Source of the DNA: Bacillus sp. OV322
Lineage (GTDB): Bacteria > Bacillota > Bacilli > Bacillales > DSM-1321
Direction: 5' to 3'
Assembly: GCF_900112495.1 (NCBI RefSeq)
Contig: NZ_FOMA01000005.1
Span: 62,001 to 126,000, forward strand
DNA length: 64,000 nucleotides
Shown in pieces: positions 17,507-27,147 of the stretch. The notes under the pieces were generated by a model. It was not told where the DNA came from. It saw only the letters and a program-made list of their open reading frames with translations, and made no database searches. Numbering within the stretch: the first letter of the stretch is position 1; every line of letters starts with the position of its first letter. Position numbers and translations under genes: made by a program.

Positions 17507-17716
17507 ATGGAACAAGGTTCAGTTAAATGGTTTAATGCAGAAAAAGATTTTGGATTTATCGAGCTTGAAGGTGGAGACGACGTATTCGTACATTTCTCAG
17601 CTATCCAAGGGGAAGGATTCAAACCCTTAGACGAAGGTCAAAAGTTTACTTTCGACGTTGAGCAAGGTGCTCGTGGACTCAGGCTGCTAACGTCCAAAAA
17701 GCTTAATTTTATATGA
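17507..17716 (+). CDS. Cold-shock protein (CspA family) with altered C-terminus
   Basis: The 69-residue single-strand nucleic-acid binding protein has RNP1 (KDFGFIE; the usual KGFGFI has Gly) and RNP2 (VFVHFSAI). The expected last strand, RGPQAANVQKLN, is replaced by [12 protein letters not shown]. One C is missing in GGACCTCAG (now GGACTCAG) and one A is added before AAGCTT, so the frame is lost and regained within about 25 bases. The first four strands are intact; the fifth is scrambled, which may weaken folding. GAGG precedes ATG 17507, and a good terminator follows. Confidence 0.88.
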   Translation: MEQGSVKWFNAEKDFGFIELEGGDDVFVHFSAIQGEGFKPLDEGQKFTFDVEQGARGLRLLTSKKLNFI

Positions 17717-17723
17717 TTTATAC

Positions 17724-17755
17724 AAACAGGATCTTCCATAAGAGCCTGTTTTTTT
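17724..17755 (+). terminator. Terminator of the cold-shock gene
   Basis: AACAGG ... CCTGTT followed by five more T residues. Confidence 0.75.
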
Positions 17756-17768
17756 GTGTCTTTGCATA

Positions 17769-17798
17769 ATAAAAAACCTACTCAACGTTCGAGTAGGG
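17769..17798 (-). terminator. Terminator for the minus-strand small basic gene
   Basis: Read on the minus strand, CCTACTC-GAACGTT-GAGTAGG is followed by TTTTTTATTA. Confidence 0.65.
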
Positions 17799-17831
17799 AT
17801 AGAACAGGTAAATGTATAAAGATTTAAAGCT

Positions 17832-17972
17832 TTAAAGCTTTTTATCCTTTTTTAAAAGGCTTTTCTTCCGTTTTCTTTTCCCTGGAGTTCGGAATACACG
17901 AATCCGTAATTCCGCGCCTCGCCATTCAACTCTGAAACGCCCATTTTTTACAGCAGTAATACTCTCTTCCAC
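17832..17972 (-). CDS. Small basic hypothetical protein (46 aa)
   Basis: A minus-strand frame of 46 codons from GTG 17972 reads ... VKNGRFRVEWRGAELRIRVF, followed by a lysine/arginine tail (GKRKRKKSLLKKDKKL). The strand-forming core and basic tail look like a small nucleic-acid binding protein. A terminator on the same strand lies about 35 bp downstream. The start site is poorly supported, since AAAGG overlaps GTG. No family is assigned. Confidence 0.45.
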   Translation of the reverse strand: MEESITAVKNGRFRVEWRGAELRIRVFRTPGKRKRKKSLLKKDKKL

Positions 17973-18363
17973 CTTTAATATATACGCTTATCGACTTGGA
18001 TGAATATGATTATTTTGATTAATAAACCAATGTAGAGGGGTTCCGCTTAATCTTTCAACACCTATTAATCCCAATAATAATTTTTAAATTCCAATAACTG
18101 CAGATGTAGTTTTATGATATCATGCAAAAACTCTAAGGGGGTATTTTTGAATAATTGGATTGTGTATATTTTGAATATTTGATAAATTTAAATGACATTA
18201 AATTGATACATCTGTCCTTATTGAAAGATTAGCAAAGCTTTTGTGAGTTTTAAAAAAACCGCTTGTTCATTTTGATAGCAAGGAATCAAAAATAGATATA
18301 GACGAAGGTAAACGCTAGATTCTCCAATAAGTATAATTAAAAATAGAAAGGAGAGAATTTCCC
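17973..18363. other. Intergenic region upstream of the sigma-54 activator
   Basis: AT-rich with no supported gene. The final stretch carries the GAAAGGAGAG ribosome binding site of the activator at 18345-18356. Confidence 0.5.
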
Positions 18364-20070
18364 TTGGTTGATATACAAGAAATTTTTGAGAAGTTTCCCT
18401 TTGGCGTGCTAGTAATTGATTATAAAGGAGAAATTCTATCCAGTAATAAAATTAGCGAGAGAATTTTAGGGATAGGAAAACCTAACAGGAAACATATCAG
18501 TGATGTTCTGCCGGGAAGTAATATTATCAAAGTAATAAAGGAAGGTGACTTTGGAATCATTTCCTTAAAAAATAGGGAAGACCTGCAACTCTTGGAAATT
18601 TCCTTAGAGCCTGGAAAGCTTGGTCTAGCATTATTCTTTAGCAGGCAAGACTATGACCAAAAACTTATACTTCATTCTTCTAAAATGATAGCTCTTAGGC
18701 AGGAATTAGAAGCTGTGATGAATCTTAGTGGGGAGTTAGTTACCATAACAGATGGCGATGGTATGATTCTTCGGGTAAACGACGCATGTCAACAAATGCT
18801 CGGTGTAAAGGAGTCTGATTTTGTTGGAAAATCGGCGTCTCTAATGGAGGAAGAAGGAATCATAAGTGACTCTTCGACCAAGTATGTTATTAAGAAAAAA
18901 ACCAGGGTGACATTGAATCAAACCACGAAATCTGGAAGGAGGTTATTGGTAGTTGGTCACCCGATATTCAGCGACGATGGAACACTAAACAGGGTAATAA
19001 ATATTTCCAAAGATGTAACCGAAATCTCAAACCTAAAAAAGAAGCTTGACGAGACAAAAAGCATGCTTAACTTGTATCAACAGGAACTTAACATCCTTCA
19101 GAAAAAAGACCAGAAAATAGTCGCGAAGTCGAAAGCTATGGAAAAGGTATATGAAATGGCATGCAGGGTAGCTGATGTAGATGCAACGATCTTTCTACAA
19201 GGGGAAACTGGAGTAGGGAAAGAAGTGCTTGCCAGAGCGATTCATAATATGAGCAACAGAAAAGAAGCTCCTTTTATTAAGGTCAATTGTGGTGCCATCC
19301 CTGAAAGTATTATGGAATCAGAGTTATTTGGATATGCCAAAGGAACTTTCACCGGTGGAAACAGGGATGGAAAAAAGGGATTGGCCCAGGCAGCACATAA
19401 AGGAACGCTGTTCTTAGATGAAATTGGGGAATTGCCATTTAACCTTCAAGCTAAACTACTTCAATTTCTTCAGGACAAACAGTTCACTCCTTTGGGGGAA
19501 ACGAAGCAGGTAGCAGTTGATGTTAGGTTTATTGCGGCAACCAACCGGAATTTAGAGGAAATGGTAAGTGAGGGAACATTTCGGGAGGATTTATATTATC
19601 GCCTTTTTGTAGTGCCGATTAAAATTCCGTCTTTAACAGAGCGCAAAGAAGATATTCCATTTTTGATAAACCATTTCCTAGATACATATAACCGAAAATA
19701 TAATTTATATCGTTCATTTGATAACAAAGTAGTTGAAATTTTGATTGACCATGAGTGGAAGGGTAATGTCAGGGAGCTACAAAATACCATTGAGCGTCTA
19801 GTATTGACGGCAAATGTTCAAACGATTCAGCTAACTGATCTTCCGGACAAGCTATTACAAAATACCCCTGCATCCATAGATACAAAAGACATCAACATGA
19901 ATCTAAAACAGGAAGTAGAACAGTTTGAAAAGAGGATAATTATGAAGGCACTGGAAACTTCCTCCACGATGCGGGAAGCGAGTAAGAAATTAGGCGTCGA
20001 TGCATCCACTATAACGAGGAAGGTAAAAAAATATGACATTAACGTTGCAAGATTGCAATTTTTGTTGTGA
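18364..20070 (+). CDS. Sigma-54-dependent PAS/AAA+ transcriptional activator
   Basis: The 568-residue enhancer-binding protein has an N-terminal region with two PAS-like segments (about 5-90 and 113-225), a linker helix, the AAA+ domain (Walker A GETGVGKE at 280-287, Walker B FLDE at 350-353) and a C-terminal helix-turn-helix (MREASKKLGVDASTITRKV). The sigma-54 contact loop, normally GAFTGA, reads GTFTGG at 327-332. TTG 18364 follows GAAAGGAGAG. The -24/-12 promoter and paired TTGCAA sites directly downstream imply that it activates the hyu operon, with a PAS domain probably sensing a pathway ligand. Confidence 0.93.
   Translation: MVDIQEIFEKFPFGVLVIDYKGEILSSNKISERILGIGKPNRKHISDVLPGSNIIKVIKEGDFGIISLKNREDLQLLEISLEPGKLGLALFFSRQDYDQKLILHSSKMIALRQELEAVMNLSGELVTITDGDGMILRVNDACQQMLGVKESDFVGKSASLMEEEGIISDSSTKYVIKKKTRVTLNQTTKSGRRLLVVGHPIFSDDGTLNRVINISKDVTEISNLKKKLDETKSMLNLYQQELNILQKKDQKIVAKSKAMEKVYEMACRVADVDATIFLQGETGVGKEVLARAIHNMSNRKEAPFIKVNCGAIPESIMESELFGYAKGTFTGGNRDGKKGLAQAAHKGTLFLDEIGELPFNLQAKLLQFLQDKQFTPLGETKQVAVDVRFIAATNRNLEEMVSEGTFREDLYYRLFVVPIKIPSLTERKEDIPFLINHFLDTYNRKYNLYRSFDNKVVEILIDHEWKGNVRELQNTIERLVLTANVQTIQLTDLPDKLLQNTPASIDTKDINMNLKQEVEQFEKRIIMKALETSSTMREASKKLGVDASTITRKVKKYDINVARLQFLL
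20044..20059. promoter_or_regulatory. Upstream activating sequence 1
   Basis: GTTGCAAGATTGCAAT: two TTGCAA palindromes separated by two bases, inside the last codons of the activator gene, about 140 bp above the -24 element. A likely enhancer site for the adjacent activator. Confidence 0.55.
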
Positions 20071-20128
20071 TCTTGCATTTTTTTATTTCTTTAAAACACT
20101 GAATTTTCTGTAATTTAAGAATGCTTCT

Positions 20129-20144
20129 GTTGCAAGTTTGCAAT
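20129..20144. promoter_or_regulatory. Upstream activating sequence 2
   Basis: GTTGCAAGTTTGCAAT, nearly identical to the site at 20044 and exactly 85 bp from it (about eight helical turns), 53 bp above the -24 element. Confidence 0.6.
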
Positions 20145-20196
20145 ATGTGATGAAAAAGGAATCGTTCGAAACTTTTTATATCAGGCCTTTTTCATT

Positions 20197-20214
20197 TTGG
20201 CACGATACTTGCAT
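20197..20214 (+). promoter_or_regulatory. Sigma-54 (SigL) -24/-12 promoter
   Basis: TTGGCAC-N5-TTGCAT is a full match to the sigma-54 consensus. It lies 41 bp before the hyuA start and downstream of the activator gene. Confidence 0.93.
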
Positions 20215-20254
20215 CAATATGTAATGAGTAAATAAAAGAGGAGGAACAGATCTT

Positions 20255-22327
20255 ATGAAATTATTTGGCATAGATGTCGGGGGTACCTTCACTGATGTTA
20301 TTTTTAGTGATACCGAGAAACGAATGACAGCAATCCACAAGGTCCCTACTACATTGGAAGACCCATCGACTGGTGTTGTGCAGGGGATATTAGAGCTTTG
20401 CGAACGTCAAAATCTTAATAAAGCAGAAATCGATCACGTCTTTCATGGGACAACGATCGCTACCAATGCGATCCTCGAATACGATGGAGCTAAAACCGGG
20501 ATGATTACTACAGAGGGTTATCGAGACATCATACATATAGGAAGGCATCAGCGGCCGCAAAACTATTCAATCATGCAGGAAATCCCCTGGCAGGACCGTC
20601 CATTAGTCCAACGGAGGAACCGCATCGCGGTTGCAGAGAGGATGGGCCCAACCAAAGATCAGGTCATCACGCCACTAGAGGAAAACCAAGTTCGGGAAGC
20701 AGTTACCACGCTAAGGGAAAAAGGCGTCGACTCCATTATTGTTAACTTCCTATTTTCCTATATTAATCCAAAACATGAACAAAGAGTTAAGGAAATTATC
20801 AAAGAGGAATATCCGGAAGCCTTTGTAACCATATCATCAGATGTATCTCCCCAATTCAGGGAATTCGAAAGATTTACAACGGCGTCAATTAACGGGTTCG
20901 TGGGGCCTAAGGTAAAGAATTATATTCAAAACTTGGAATTGCGATTAAAGGATTCAGGGATTTCTGCTGAACTGCACATCATGTCTTCAAATGGCGGGGT
21001 CGCCACTCCCAAAACTGTATCAGAAAAGCCGGTTACCACTCTTTTATCGGGACCGGCAGCAGGAATCCTGGGAGGGGCATGGGCAGGGGAATTAACAAAC
21101 CGCCAGAGGCTTATTACATTTGACGTTGGCGGAACCAGTGCTGACATAGGGATTATCACGGATAAAGGATATAGTGAATCTTCCGCCCGTGATACTTGGA
21201 TCGCCGGATATCCTGTTATGGTTCCGATGATTGACATTCATACTATTGGTGCAGGCGGGGGGAGTATTGCTCATATTGATGAAGGGGGTGCTTTCAAGGT
21301 CGGTCCGAGGAGCGCAGGATCTCGGCCAGGGCCTGCATGTTACGGACACGGTGGATTAAAGCCAACCGTAAGTGATGCGAACGTTGTCCTAGGCAGAATC
21401 GATGAACATAATTTCCTTGGTGGAGAAATGAAAATTTATACGAATGCCGCATACAAGGTCATTGACGAATTGTCTGAACAACTTGATCTAACTAGGGAAA
21501 GAACGGCGGAAGGCATCCTTAAAATTATGAACAATAATATGGCAAATGCTATTCGTGAAAAAACCATTCAAAAGGGTCAGGATCCTAGAGAGTTTTCCCT
21601 TGTTGCTTTCGGAGGGGCCGGTCCGCTGCATGCCGTGGATGTCGCGCGCATTCTTAATATTCCAGAAGTTATTATACCGGTGTATCCAGGAATCAACTCT
21701 GCCACTGGATTATTAACAACCGACTTGAAATACGATGTTATCAAAACGGAGTTCATGATGAGTACAGATATGGATTTTTCCGGTATGAACGAAGATTTTT
21801 CAGGCTTAGAAACCCAGCTTATTAATCAGTTAAAAGAAGATGGAGTTTCCGAACAGCAAATTCAGATTCAACGTAGTGCCGATTGCCGTTATGCAGGCCA
21901 AGGATATGAACTTCGTATAGATTTACCAGGTGGAAAGATTAACGAAGAAACGATCATTGAAGCATTCAATGATTTTCATAGAAGCCACAAGGCGGAGTAT
22001 GGCCACAGCTTTACTGAAAGCTCAATTGAAATCGTAAATATCCGGGTAACGGGAACGGGCTATATGCCAAAAATCGAAAAGCAGGCAATACATCAAGGAA
22101 ATAATCTAGAAGATGCCTTGTTGAAAACCGGGGATGCCATCTTTGAAGTAGAAGGAAGCCTGGATAAGGTCCAAACGAAGTTTTATCAGAGAGAGCTGAT
22201 CCCTGTGGGTGTTGAGTTCAGTGGACCGTGCATCGTACTTCAAAAAGATACGACAACCGTCATCCCTCCTAATTGCACCGCTTTTATCGAGGAGTACGGA
22301 AATATGATTATCAAGGTGGGTGTTTAA
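20255..22327 (+). CDS. hyuA: Hydantoinase/oxoprolinase subunit A (HyuA-like)
   Basis: The 690-residue subunit is of the ATP-dependent N-methylhydantoinase/oxoprolinase/acetone carboxylase group. It has the actin-like phosphate loops DVGGTFTD (7-14) and FDVGGTSAD (289-297), plus the GAGGGSIA and SRPGPACYG segments. With HyuB it opens a cyclic imide or hydantoin ring using ATP. Clustering with a carbamoylase-type amidase and an NCS1 permease supports a hydantoin-like substrate rather than 5-oxoproline or acetone. AGAGGAGGAAC precedes ATG 20255. Transcription is predicted to be sigma-54 dependent. Confidence 0.9.
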   Translation: MKLFGIDVGGTFTDVIFSDTEKRMTAIHKVPTTLEDPSTGVVQGILELCERQNLNKAEIDHVFHGTTIATNAILEYDGAKTGMITTEGYRDIIHIGRHQRPQNYSIMQEIPWQDRPLVQRRNRIAVAERMGPTKDQVITPLEENQVREAVTTLREKGVDSIIVNFLFSYINPKHEQRVKEIIKEEYPEAFVTISSDVSPQFREFERFTTASINGFVGPKVKNYIQNLELRLKDSGISAELHIMSSNGGVATPKTVSEKPVTTLLSGPAAGILGGAWAGELTNRQRLITFDVGGTSADIGIITDKGYSESSARDTWIAGYPVMVPMIDIHTIGAGGGSIAHIDEGGAFKVGPRSAGSRPGPACYGHGGLKPTVSDANVVLGRIDEHNFLGGEMKIYTNAAYKVIDELSEQLDLTRERTAEGILKIMNNNMANAIREKTIQKGQDPREFSLVAFGGAGPLHAVDVARILNIPEVIIPVYPGINSATGLLTTDLKYDVIKTEFMMSTDMDFSGMNEDFSGLETQLINQLKEDGVSEQQIQIQRSADCRYAGQGYELRIDLPGGKINEETIIEAFNDFHRSHKAEYGHSFTESSIEIVNIRVTGTGYMPKIEKQAIHQGNNLEDALLKTGDAIFEVEGSLDKVQTKFYQRELIPVGVEFSGPCIVLQKDTTTVIPPNCTAFIEEYGNMIIKVGV

Positions 22328-22329
22328 CC

Positions 22330-24108
22330 ATGTCACAAACAAAAGTAGAACTAAAAAAAATAGATCCAATTACCGTTCAGGTTGTTCTTGGTGCCTTAGA
22401 AAATGTAGCAGTTGAAATGGGCCATAAACTCGCTCGGATGTCTTACTCAAGTATTATTAGGGAATCGGAAGACTTTGGCTGTGCTCTTGTGGATATTAGG
22501 GGGCAACAGCTTTGTGAGTCTTCCCATAGTACTCCGCTTCAATCCGGGCCGATTCCTGGGTATGTAAAAGGGATACGTGAAATAATGGAGGAACGAGATG
22601 ACACCTTTAATCCAGGAGACGTTATTATGCATAACTCACCATACCATGGGGCTTCCCATGGCCCTGATGTAGGGTTTTGTATACCTGTATTTTATAAAAA
22701 CGAGTTAGTTGGTTTCTCCGTTACAACAGCCCATCATTTGGATATAGGGGCCTCTACTCCTGGCAGCTGCGGTATAGTGGATGCTGTTGATGCCTATGCT
22801 GAAGGATTGCAGTTCAAGGCAATAAAGGTTTATGACAAAGGTATCAAGAACCGCTATGTTTGGGATATTCTAGTTGACAATATCCGAGCGCCTAAATTAG
22901 TAGTTGGTGATATGGAAGCTCAAATTGCAGCAGCAAGGATTGGGGCAAAGAGATATGTAGAAATCATCGATAAGTATGGTTTGGATACAGTAGTGGGCGC
23001 CAGTGAGGAACTCATGAATTATTCAGAAAAAATGATGAGGGACGCTATTAAAAAACTGCCAGATGGAGAATACTCGGCTGAAGGATTTTTAGATGGATAT
23101 CTAGACAGCGATGATCCCGCTAAAAAAGACTTAAGAATCAACGTTACCGTAAAGGTCCATGGCAGTGAGCTGACAGTTGATTTAACAGGCACCTCACCTC
23201 AAGTATCAGACAGACCTGTCAATATGCCGCTAAGGGGAACAGTCGACATCGCCGTATACCTGACACTGAGATCCATCTTGCTCGACTCGACGATTTATGG
23301 AAACTTCCCGCAAAATTCAGGATTGGTACGCCCCATTGAAATCGTTGCACCATCAGGCACCTTATGTAATCCAATATTTCCAGCGCCTACGATTGCTCGA
23401 TTCAACTCTGGAAATGCTGTTGCAGATACATTAATGAAAGCTTTGGCTCAGGTTGTTCCACAGCAAGTTAGTGCTGGTGTAGGAAACCTCCAGGTAGTGG
23501 CCTTCAGTGGTCAGCAAAACGAGAATTATTGGGTTTACATGGACATCATGGAGGGAAGCTATGGTGGCCGCTATGGCAAGGATGGTATGGATGCTGTGGA
23601 TACGTTGTATGCCAATACAAGAAATAACCCGATTGAGGATATAGAGTCTCACTACCCGCTAAGGGTCAACCGATATGAGCTGCGGGACAACGAAAGTGCT
23701 CCAGGTAAATGGCGGGGAGGAATTGGTTCTATTCGAGAAGTTTCTTTCTTATCTGATGGAAGCTTTTCTGTAGAAGCCGATGGACATAAATTTGCCCCAT
23801 GGGGATTTGATGCCGGACAGAATGGATCGGTTGGAAGTTTGTCCGTGACACAAAAAGATTCAGAGGAACGTATTAAACTGCCGTCAAAGCTCCCGAACAG
23901 AACAGTTAAAAGTGGAACTACGATACAGCTTGTAGGTCCTTGTGGGGGGGGATATGGTAATCCTGCTGAAAGAGAACCGGAGAAAGTTCTATCTGACTAT
24001 CTTGATGGCTTTATTTCAAGGGAGAAGGCCTTGACCGATTATGGAGTCGTTATTACCAAAACAGATGAAATAGATTTTGAGAAAACGAACGAGCTAAGAA
24101 AGAATTAA
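22330..24108 (+). CDS. hyuB: Hydantoinase/oxoprolinase subunit B (HyuB-like)
   Basis: The 592-residue partner subunit has the usual HyuB features: DPITVQVVLGALENVAVEMG near the N-terminus, NSPYHGASHGPDVG and TAHHLDIG (candidate metal-binding His/Asp), and the glycine-rich C-terminal GPCGGGYGNPAEREPE. ATG 22330 starts two bases after the hyuA stop, with AAGGTGGGTG as ribosome binding site. An open extension back to 22273 merely overlaps hyuA. It forms the catalytic complex with HyuA in the cytoplasm. Confidence 0.9.
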   Translation: MSQTKVELKKIDPITVQVVLGALENVAVEMGHKLARMSYSSIIRESEDFGCALVDIRGQQLCESSHSTPLQSGPIPGYVKGIREIMEERDDTFNPGDVIMHNSPYHGASHGPDVGFCIPVFYKNELVGFSVTTAHHLDIGASTPGSCGIVDAVDAYAEGLQFKAIKVYDKGIKNRYVWDILVDNIRAPKLVVGDMEAQIAAARIGAKRYVEIIDKYGLDTVVGASEELMNYSEKMMRDAIKKLPDGEYSAEGFLDGYLDSDDPAKKDLRINVTVKVHGSELTVDLTGTSPQVSDRPVNMPLRGTVDIAVYLTLRSILLDSTIYGNFPQNSGLVRPIEIVAPSGTLCNPIFPAPTIARFNSGNAVADTLMKALAQVVPQQVSAGVGNLQVVAFSGQQNENYWVYMDIMEGSYGGRYGKDGMDAVDTLYANTRNNPIEDIESHYPLRVNRYELRDNESAPGKWRGGIGSIREVSFLSDGSFSVEADGHKFAPWGFDAGQNGSVGSLSVTQKDSEERIKLPSKLPNRTVKSGTTIQLVGPCGGGYGNPAEREPEKVLSDYLDGFISREKALTDYGVVITKTDEIDFEKTNELRKN

Positions 24109-24125
24109 AAAAATTGGAGGTAAGC

Positions 24126-25379
24126 ATGAAAACCGCAACCGTAAATAAGGAAAGGCTAAATAGTCATATAGAACAATTAGGTGAAATAGGAAAAACGAAT
24201 GACAATGGAGTCCAGCGTCTTGCGTTATCACAGGAAGACAAAGAGGCAAGACTCATAGTTTCGGAGTGGATGAGGGATGCTGGTCTTACGGTCTTTCATG
24301 ATCATTTTGGAAACTTAATCGGGAAGAAAAAAGGCAGTAATCCTAAACTGCCCCCGGTAATGATAGGTTCCCATATTGATTCAGTCAGAAATGGCGGAAA
24401 GTTTGATGGAACAATCGGTGTCATTGCTGGAATTGAGATAGTAAAATCTATAACCGACGCCAATATTACTCATGAGCATCCGATTGAAGTGGTTGCCTTT
24501 TGTGAAGAGGAAGGTTCAAGGTTTAATGACGGACTGTTTGGCAGCAGGGGAATGGTAGGTAAAATCACGCCGCAGGATTTAAAAAAAGTGGATGATAATA
24601 ACCAATCAAGGTACGAAGCACTGAAGACCTTTGGCTTTGGCATCAACCCGGATGACATAGAGCAATCCGTCCGTAATATCGGGGAAGTAAAATATTATTT
24701 CGAGCTCCACATTGAACAAGGACCATTTCTTGAGAAGAATGGCCATGCAGTAGGGATTGTAAGCGGGATCGCAGGCCCTGCATGGTCAAAGATAAAACTC
24801 ACAGGGGAAGCTGGCCATGCCGGAACGGTTCCCATGGGTCTTCGCAGAGATCCGCTGGTCGGAGCAGCAGAAGTCATTCAGGCAGTCGAAAATCTGTGCA
24901 TGGTAGCGGGGGCTCCTACTGTAGGAACGGTGGGCAGGATATCAGCGTTTCCAGGGGGGAGCAATATCATCCCTGAATCCGTAGAGTTTTCTCTTGATAT
25001 CCGTGATATTGACTTGAAACGGCGAAACGATATTATCCGAAAGATCGAAAGGAAAATTCATGAGGTAAGTCAAGCACGGGAGCTAGAGTACAATATTGAA
25101 AGATATGTAGATGCTCTTCCTGTAAAATGCTCAGACAATCTGGTCCAGTCCTTACAGCAATCATGCCAAAACCTAGGAATTAATGCCCCGCTGATGGTGA
25201 GTGGGGCGGGACATGATGCGATGCTGTTAGCCGAAATTACGGAAGTGGCAATGGTGTTCGTACGATGTCGTAATGGAATAAGTCACTCCCCAAAAGAATG
25301 GGCCGACATAGAGGATATTACAAATGGCACTGAAGTGCTTTACGAAACAGTATTAAAACATATTGGAGTTTCAGTTTGA
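24126..25379 (+). CDS. M20 N-carbamoyl-L-amino-acid hydrolase / AllC-like amidase
   Basis: The 417-residue metal-dependent amidase of the hydantoinase/carbamoylase family has candidate metal ligands His83, Asp94 (FDGTIGV), Glu128/129 (CEEEGSRF), His195 (HIEQGP) and His363 (GAGHDAM). It would release ammonia and CO2 from the N-carbamoyl product of the HyuAB ring-opening reaction, giving a free amino acid. ATG 24126 is well supported by TTGGAGG 7 bp upstream; a TTG at 24114 overlaps that site. Allantoate or ureidoglycine activity is possible for this family but the genes of purine catabolism are absent. Confidence 0.88.
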   Translation: MKTATVNKERLNSHIEQLGEIGKTNDNGVQRLALSQEDKEARLIVSEWMRDAGLTVFHDHFGNLIGKKKGSNPKLPPVMIGSHIDSVRNGGKFDGTIGVIAGIEIVKSITDANITHEHPIEVVAFCEEEGSRFNDGLFGSRGMVGKITPQDLKKVDDNNQSRYEALKTFGFGINPDDIEQSVRNIGEVKYYFELHIEQGPFLEKNGHAVGIVSGIAGPAWSKIKLTGEAGHAGTVPMGLRRDPLVGAAEVIQAVENLCMVAGAPTVGTVGRISAFPGGSNIIPESVEFSLDIRDIDLKRRNDIIRKIERKIHEVSQARELEYNIERYVDALPVKCSDNLVQSLQQSCQNLGINAPLMVSGAGHDAMLLAEITEVAMVFVRCRNGISHSPKEWADIEDITNGTEVLYETVLKHIGVSV

Positions 25380-25381
25380 CT

Positions 25382-25404
25382 ATGGCAGCCCTAGTGGCTG
25401 CCAG
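25382..25404 (+). other. Intergenic hairpin without T-run
   Basis: TGGCAGCC-CTAGT-GGCTGCCA forms an 8-bp perfect stem just after the amidase stop. It lacks a T-tract, so it may be an attenuator or an RNA-stability element between the enzyme genes and the permease. Confidence 0.45.
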
Positions 25405-25634
25405 TATAATCTAATTAAAAACGTCTGAATACTCATTTAATCTCCTCTGTATAACTGACAGGCACACTTCACAATTACTTCTTCTTATTTATTTAATGTT
25501 ATACCTTTCTTTTAGCATGTAACCCTTTTACACTGACGTGATTTTCACAAAAATTTACTGATGGAGCAATAGAAAAAAATTATTGAAGGATAGTTAAAGA
25601 CTGCACATCAAAATAAAAATGAAAAGGTGATAAA

Positions 25635-27095
25635 ATGGATTCAAATGCTAACAGCGTCATTAATCCTGATCCTTCTTTATATAACGATGATCTTGCGCCA
25701 GTTCCTCAAGAAAAGAGAAATTGGGGCTGGATTTCCTACTCAATGATATGGATGGGTATGATACACAACATTGTTTCTTATGAACTTGCAGGAAGCTTGA
25801 TTGCTATGGGTATGAGCGTTTGGCAGGCGTTAGGTGCCGTTGCATTTTCTAATGTGGCTTTAATTGCAGCCATATGGCTCAACAGTGCGGCTGGTACAAA
25901 GTACGGACTCCCGTTTCCTGTCTTGATTCGGGCATCATTTGGATATAAAGGGGCGCATATACCGGTCTTGATTCGGGCTTTCGTGGCCATATTTTGGTTT
26001 GCTGTCCAGACGTATGCAGGCAGCAAGGCCGTTGGAGCGGTTATAGGTGTAATCTACCCAGGCTGGGGGTCTCTAGCAAAATACGCCTTTCTGGGAATGG
26101 GTTTGAATGATTGGATTAGTTTTGGCACGTTTTGGATACTACATGCATGGGTGATATCACATGGAATGGAACGGGTCAGACGCTTTGAGATGTGGGCGGG
26201 TCCTTTGGTGATTATTCTAGGTCTAGGACTGGTGTATTGGGCTGTTGACGTGGCAAACGGATTTGGTCCACTTTTCTCCGTTCCTTCTACACTCTCAGGA
26301 GGGGAATTTTGGAAAACTTTCTTTCTCTCCGTGAGTGGGATGATTGGGGTTTTGGCAACCTTAGTTTTAAATATTCCAGATCTTACCCGTTTTTCCCGGA
26401 GCCAGAAAGACCAATTGATTGGTCAGGGCTTAGGATTGCCTCTTATGATGACATTTTTTGCTTTTATGAGCATAATGATTACAGCTGGGACGATAATAGC
26501 ATTTGGAAAGCCGATTACCAACCCAGTTGAACTTCTGACACAATTTAATAACCCGATCGTGGTGTTACTTGGCGCATTTTCTCTGCTGATTGCTACATTA
26601 TCTGTTAACGTTGTAGCAAATGTAGTTTCACCTGCATACGATCTCATTAATTTAATACCTAGTAAACTAAATTTTGTTAAGGCAGGACTTATTTCGATAA
26701 TAATCGGCTTACTGTTTGCACCTTGGTTATGGTTTAACAATGCTAATTCCATATATACCATTGTAGGCGCCATTGGGGGTACTCTTGGACCTGTTTCAGG
26801 CATAATGATTGTAGATTACTTTATTATTCGAAAGAGGCAGTATGACCTGAACAGTTTCTTCATAAAAGAAGGCCAATATAGCTACAAGAATGGTTGGAAT
26901 CTTCGCGCATTCATTGCAGCAGTGATAGGAATTATTGTCGCTTTAGTCGGACTATTCATACCGTCATTAGCGTCTCTTTACAACTATAACTGGTTTTTAG
27001 GAATAGCTGTTGGTGGTATCTCCTATTTTCTTTTAATGCGACGTGTTGTAAATTTGCCAGTACAGGCATCGGAAGAAAAGAGGGCTTCTATTTAG
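25635..27095 (+). CDS. NCS1-family permease (hydantoin/allantoin type)
   Basis: The 486-residue, 12-segment transporter is of the nucleobase:cation symporter-1 family (Mhp1/PucI group). Signatures include the N-terminal NWGWISYSMIWMGMIHN, GLPFPVLIRASFG, and the central LNIPDLTRFSRSQKDQ. It lies 255 bp downstream of the amidase on the same strand and completes a substrate-import, ring-opening, decarbamoylation pathway like the Pseudomonas hyuABC/hyuP arrangement. AAAAGGTGAT precedes ATG 25635. I did not find a separate -24/-12 element, so readthrough from the hyuA promoter is plausible. Confidence 0.9.
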   Translation: MDSNANSVINPDPSLYNDDLAPVPQEKRNWGWISYSMIWMGMIHNIVSYELAGSLIAMGMSVWQALGAVAFSNVALIAAIWLNSAAGTKYGLPFPVLIRASFGYKGAHIPVLIRAFVAIFWFAVQTYAGSKAVGAVIGVIYPGWGSLAKYAFLGMGLNDWISFGTFWILHAWVISHGMERVRRFEMWAGPLVIILGLGLVYWAVDVANGFGPLFSVPSTLSGGEFWKTFFLSVSGMIGVLATLVLNIPDLTRFSRSQKDQLIGQGLGLPLMMTFFAFMSIMITAGTIIAFGKPITNPVELLTQFNNPIVVLLGAFSLLIATLSVNVVANVVSPAYDLINLIPSKLNFVKAGLISIIIGLLFAPWLWFNNANSIYTIVGAIGGTLGPVSGIMIVDYFIIRKRQYDLNSFFIKEGQYSYKNGWNLRAFIAAVIGIIVALVGLFIPSLASLYNYNWFLGIAVGGISYFLLMRRVVNLPVQASEEKRASI

Positions 27096-27116
27096 AAAAA
27101 AAGACGATAAACGGAA

Positions 27117-27147
27117 AAGCGAGGGATTTTATCTCTTGCTTTTTTTC
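27117..27147 (+). terminator. Terminator of the hyu operon
   Basis: AAGCGAGGGA-TTTT-ATCTCTTGCTT followed by a T-run. Confidence 0.75.
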
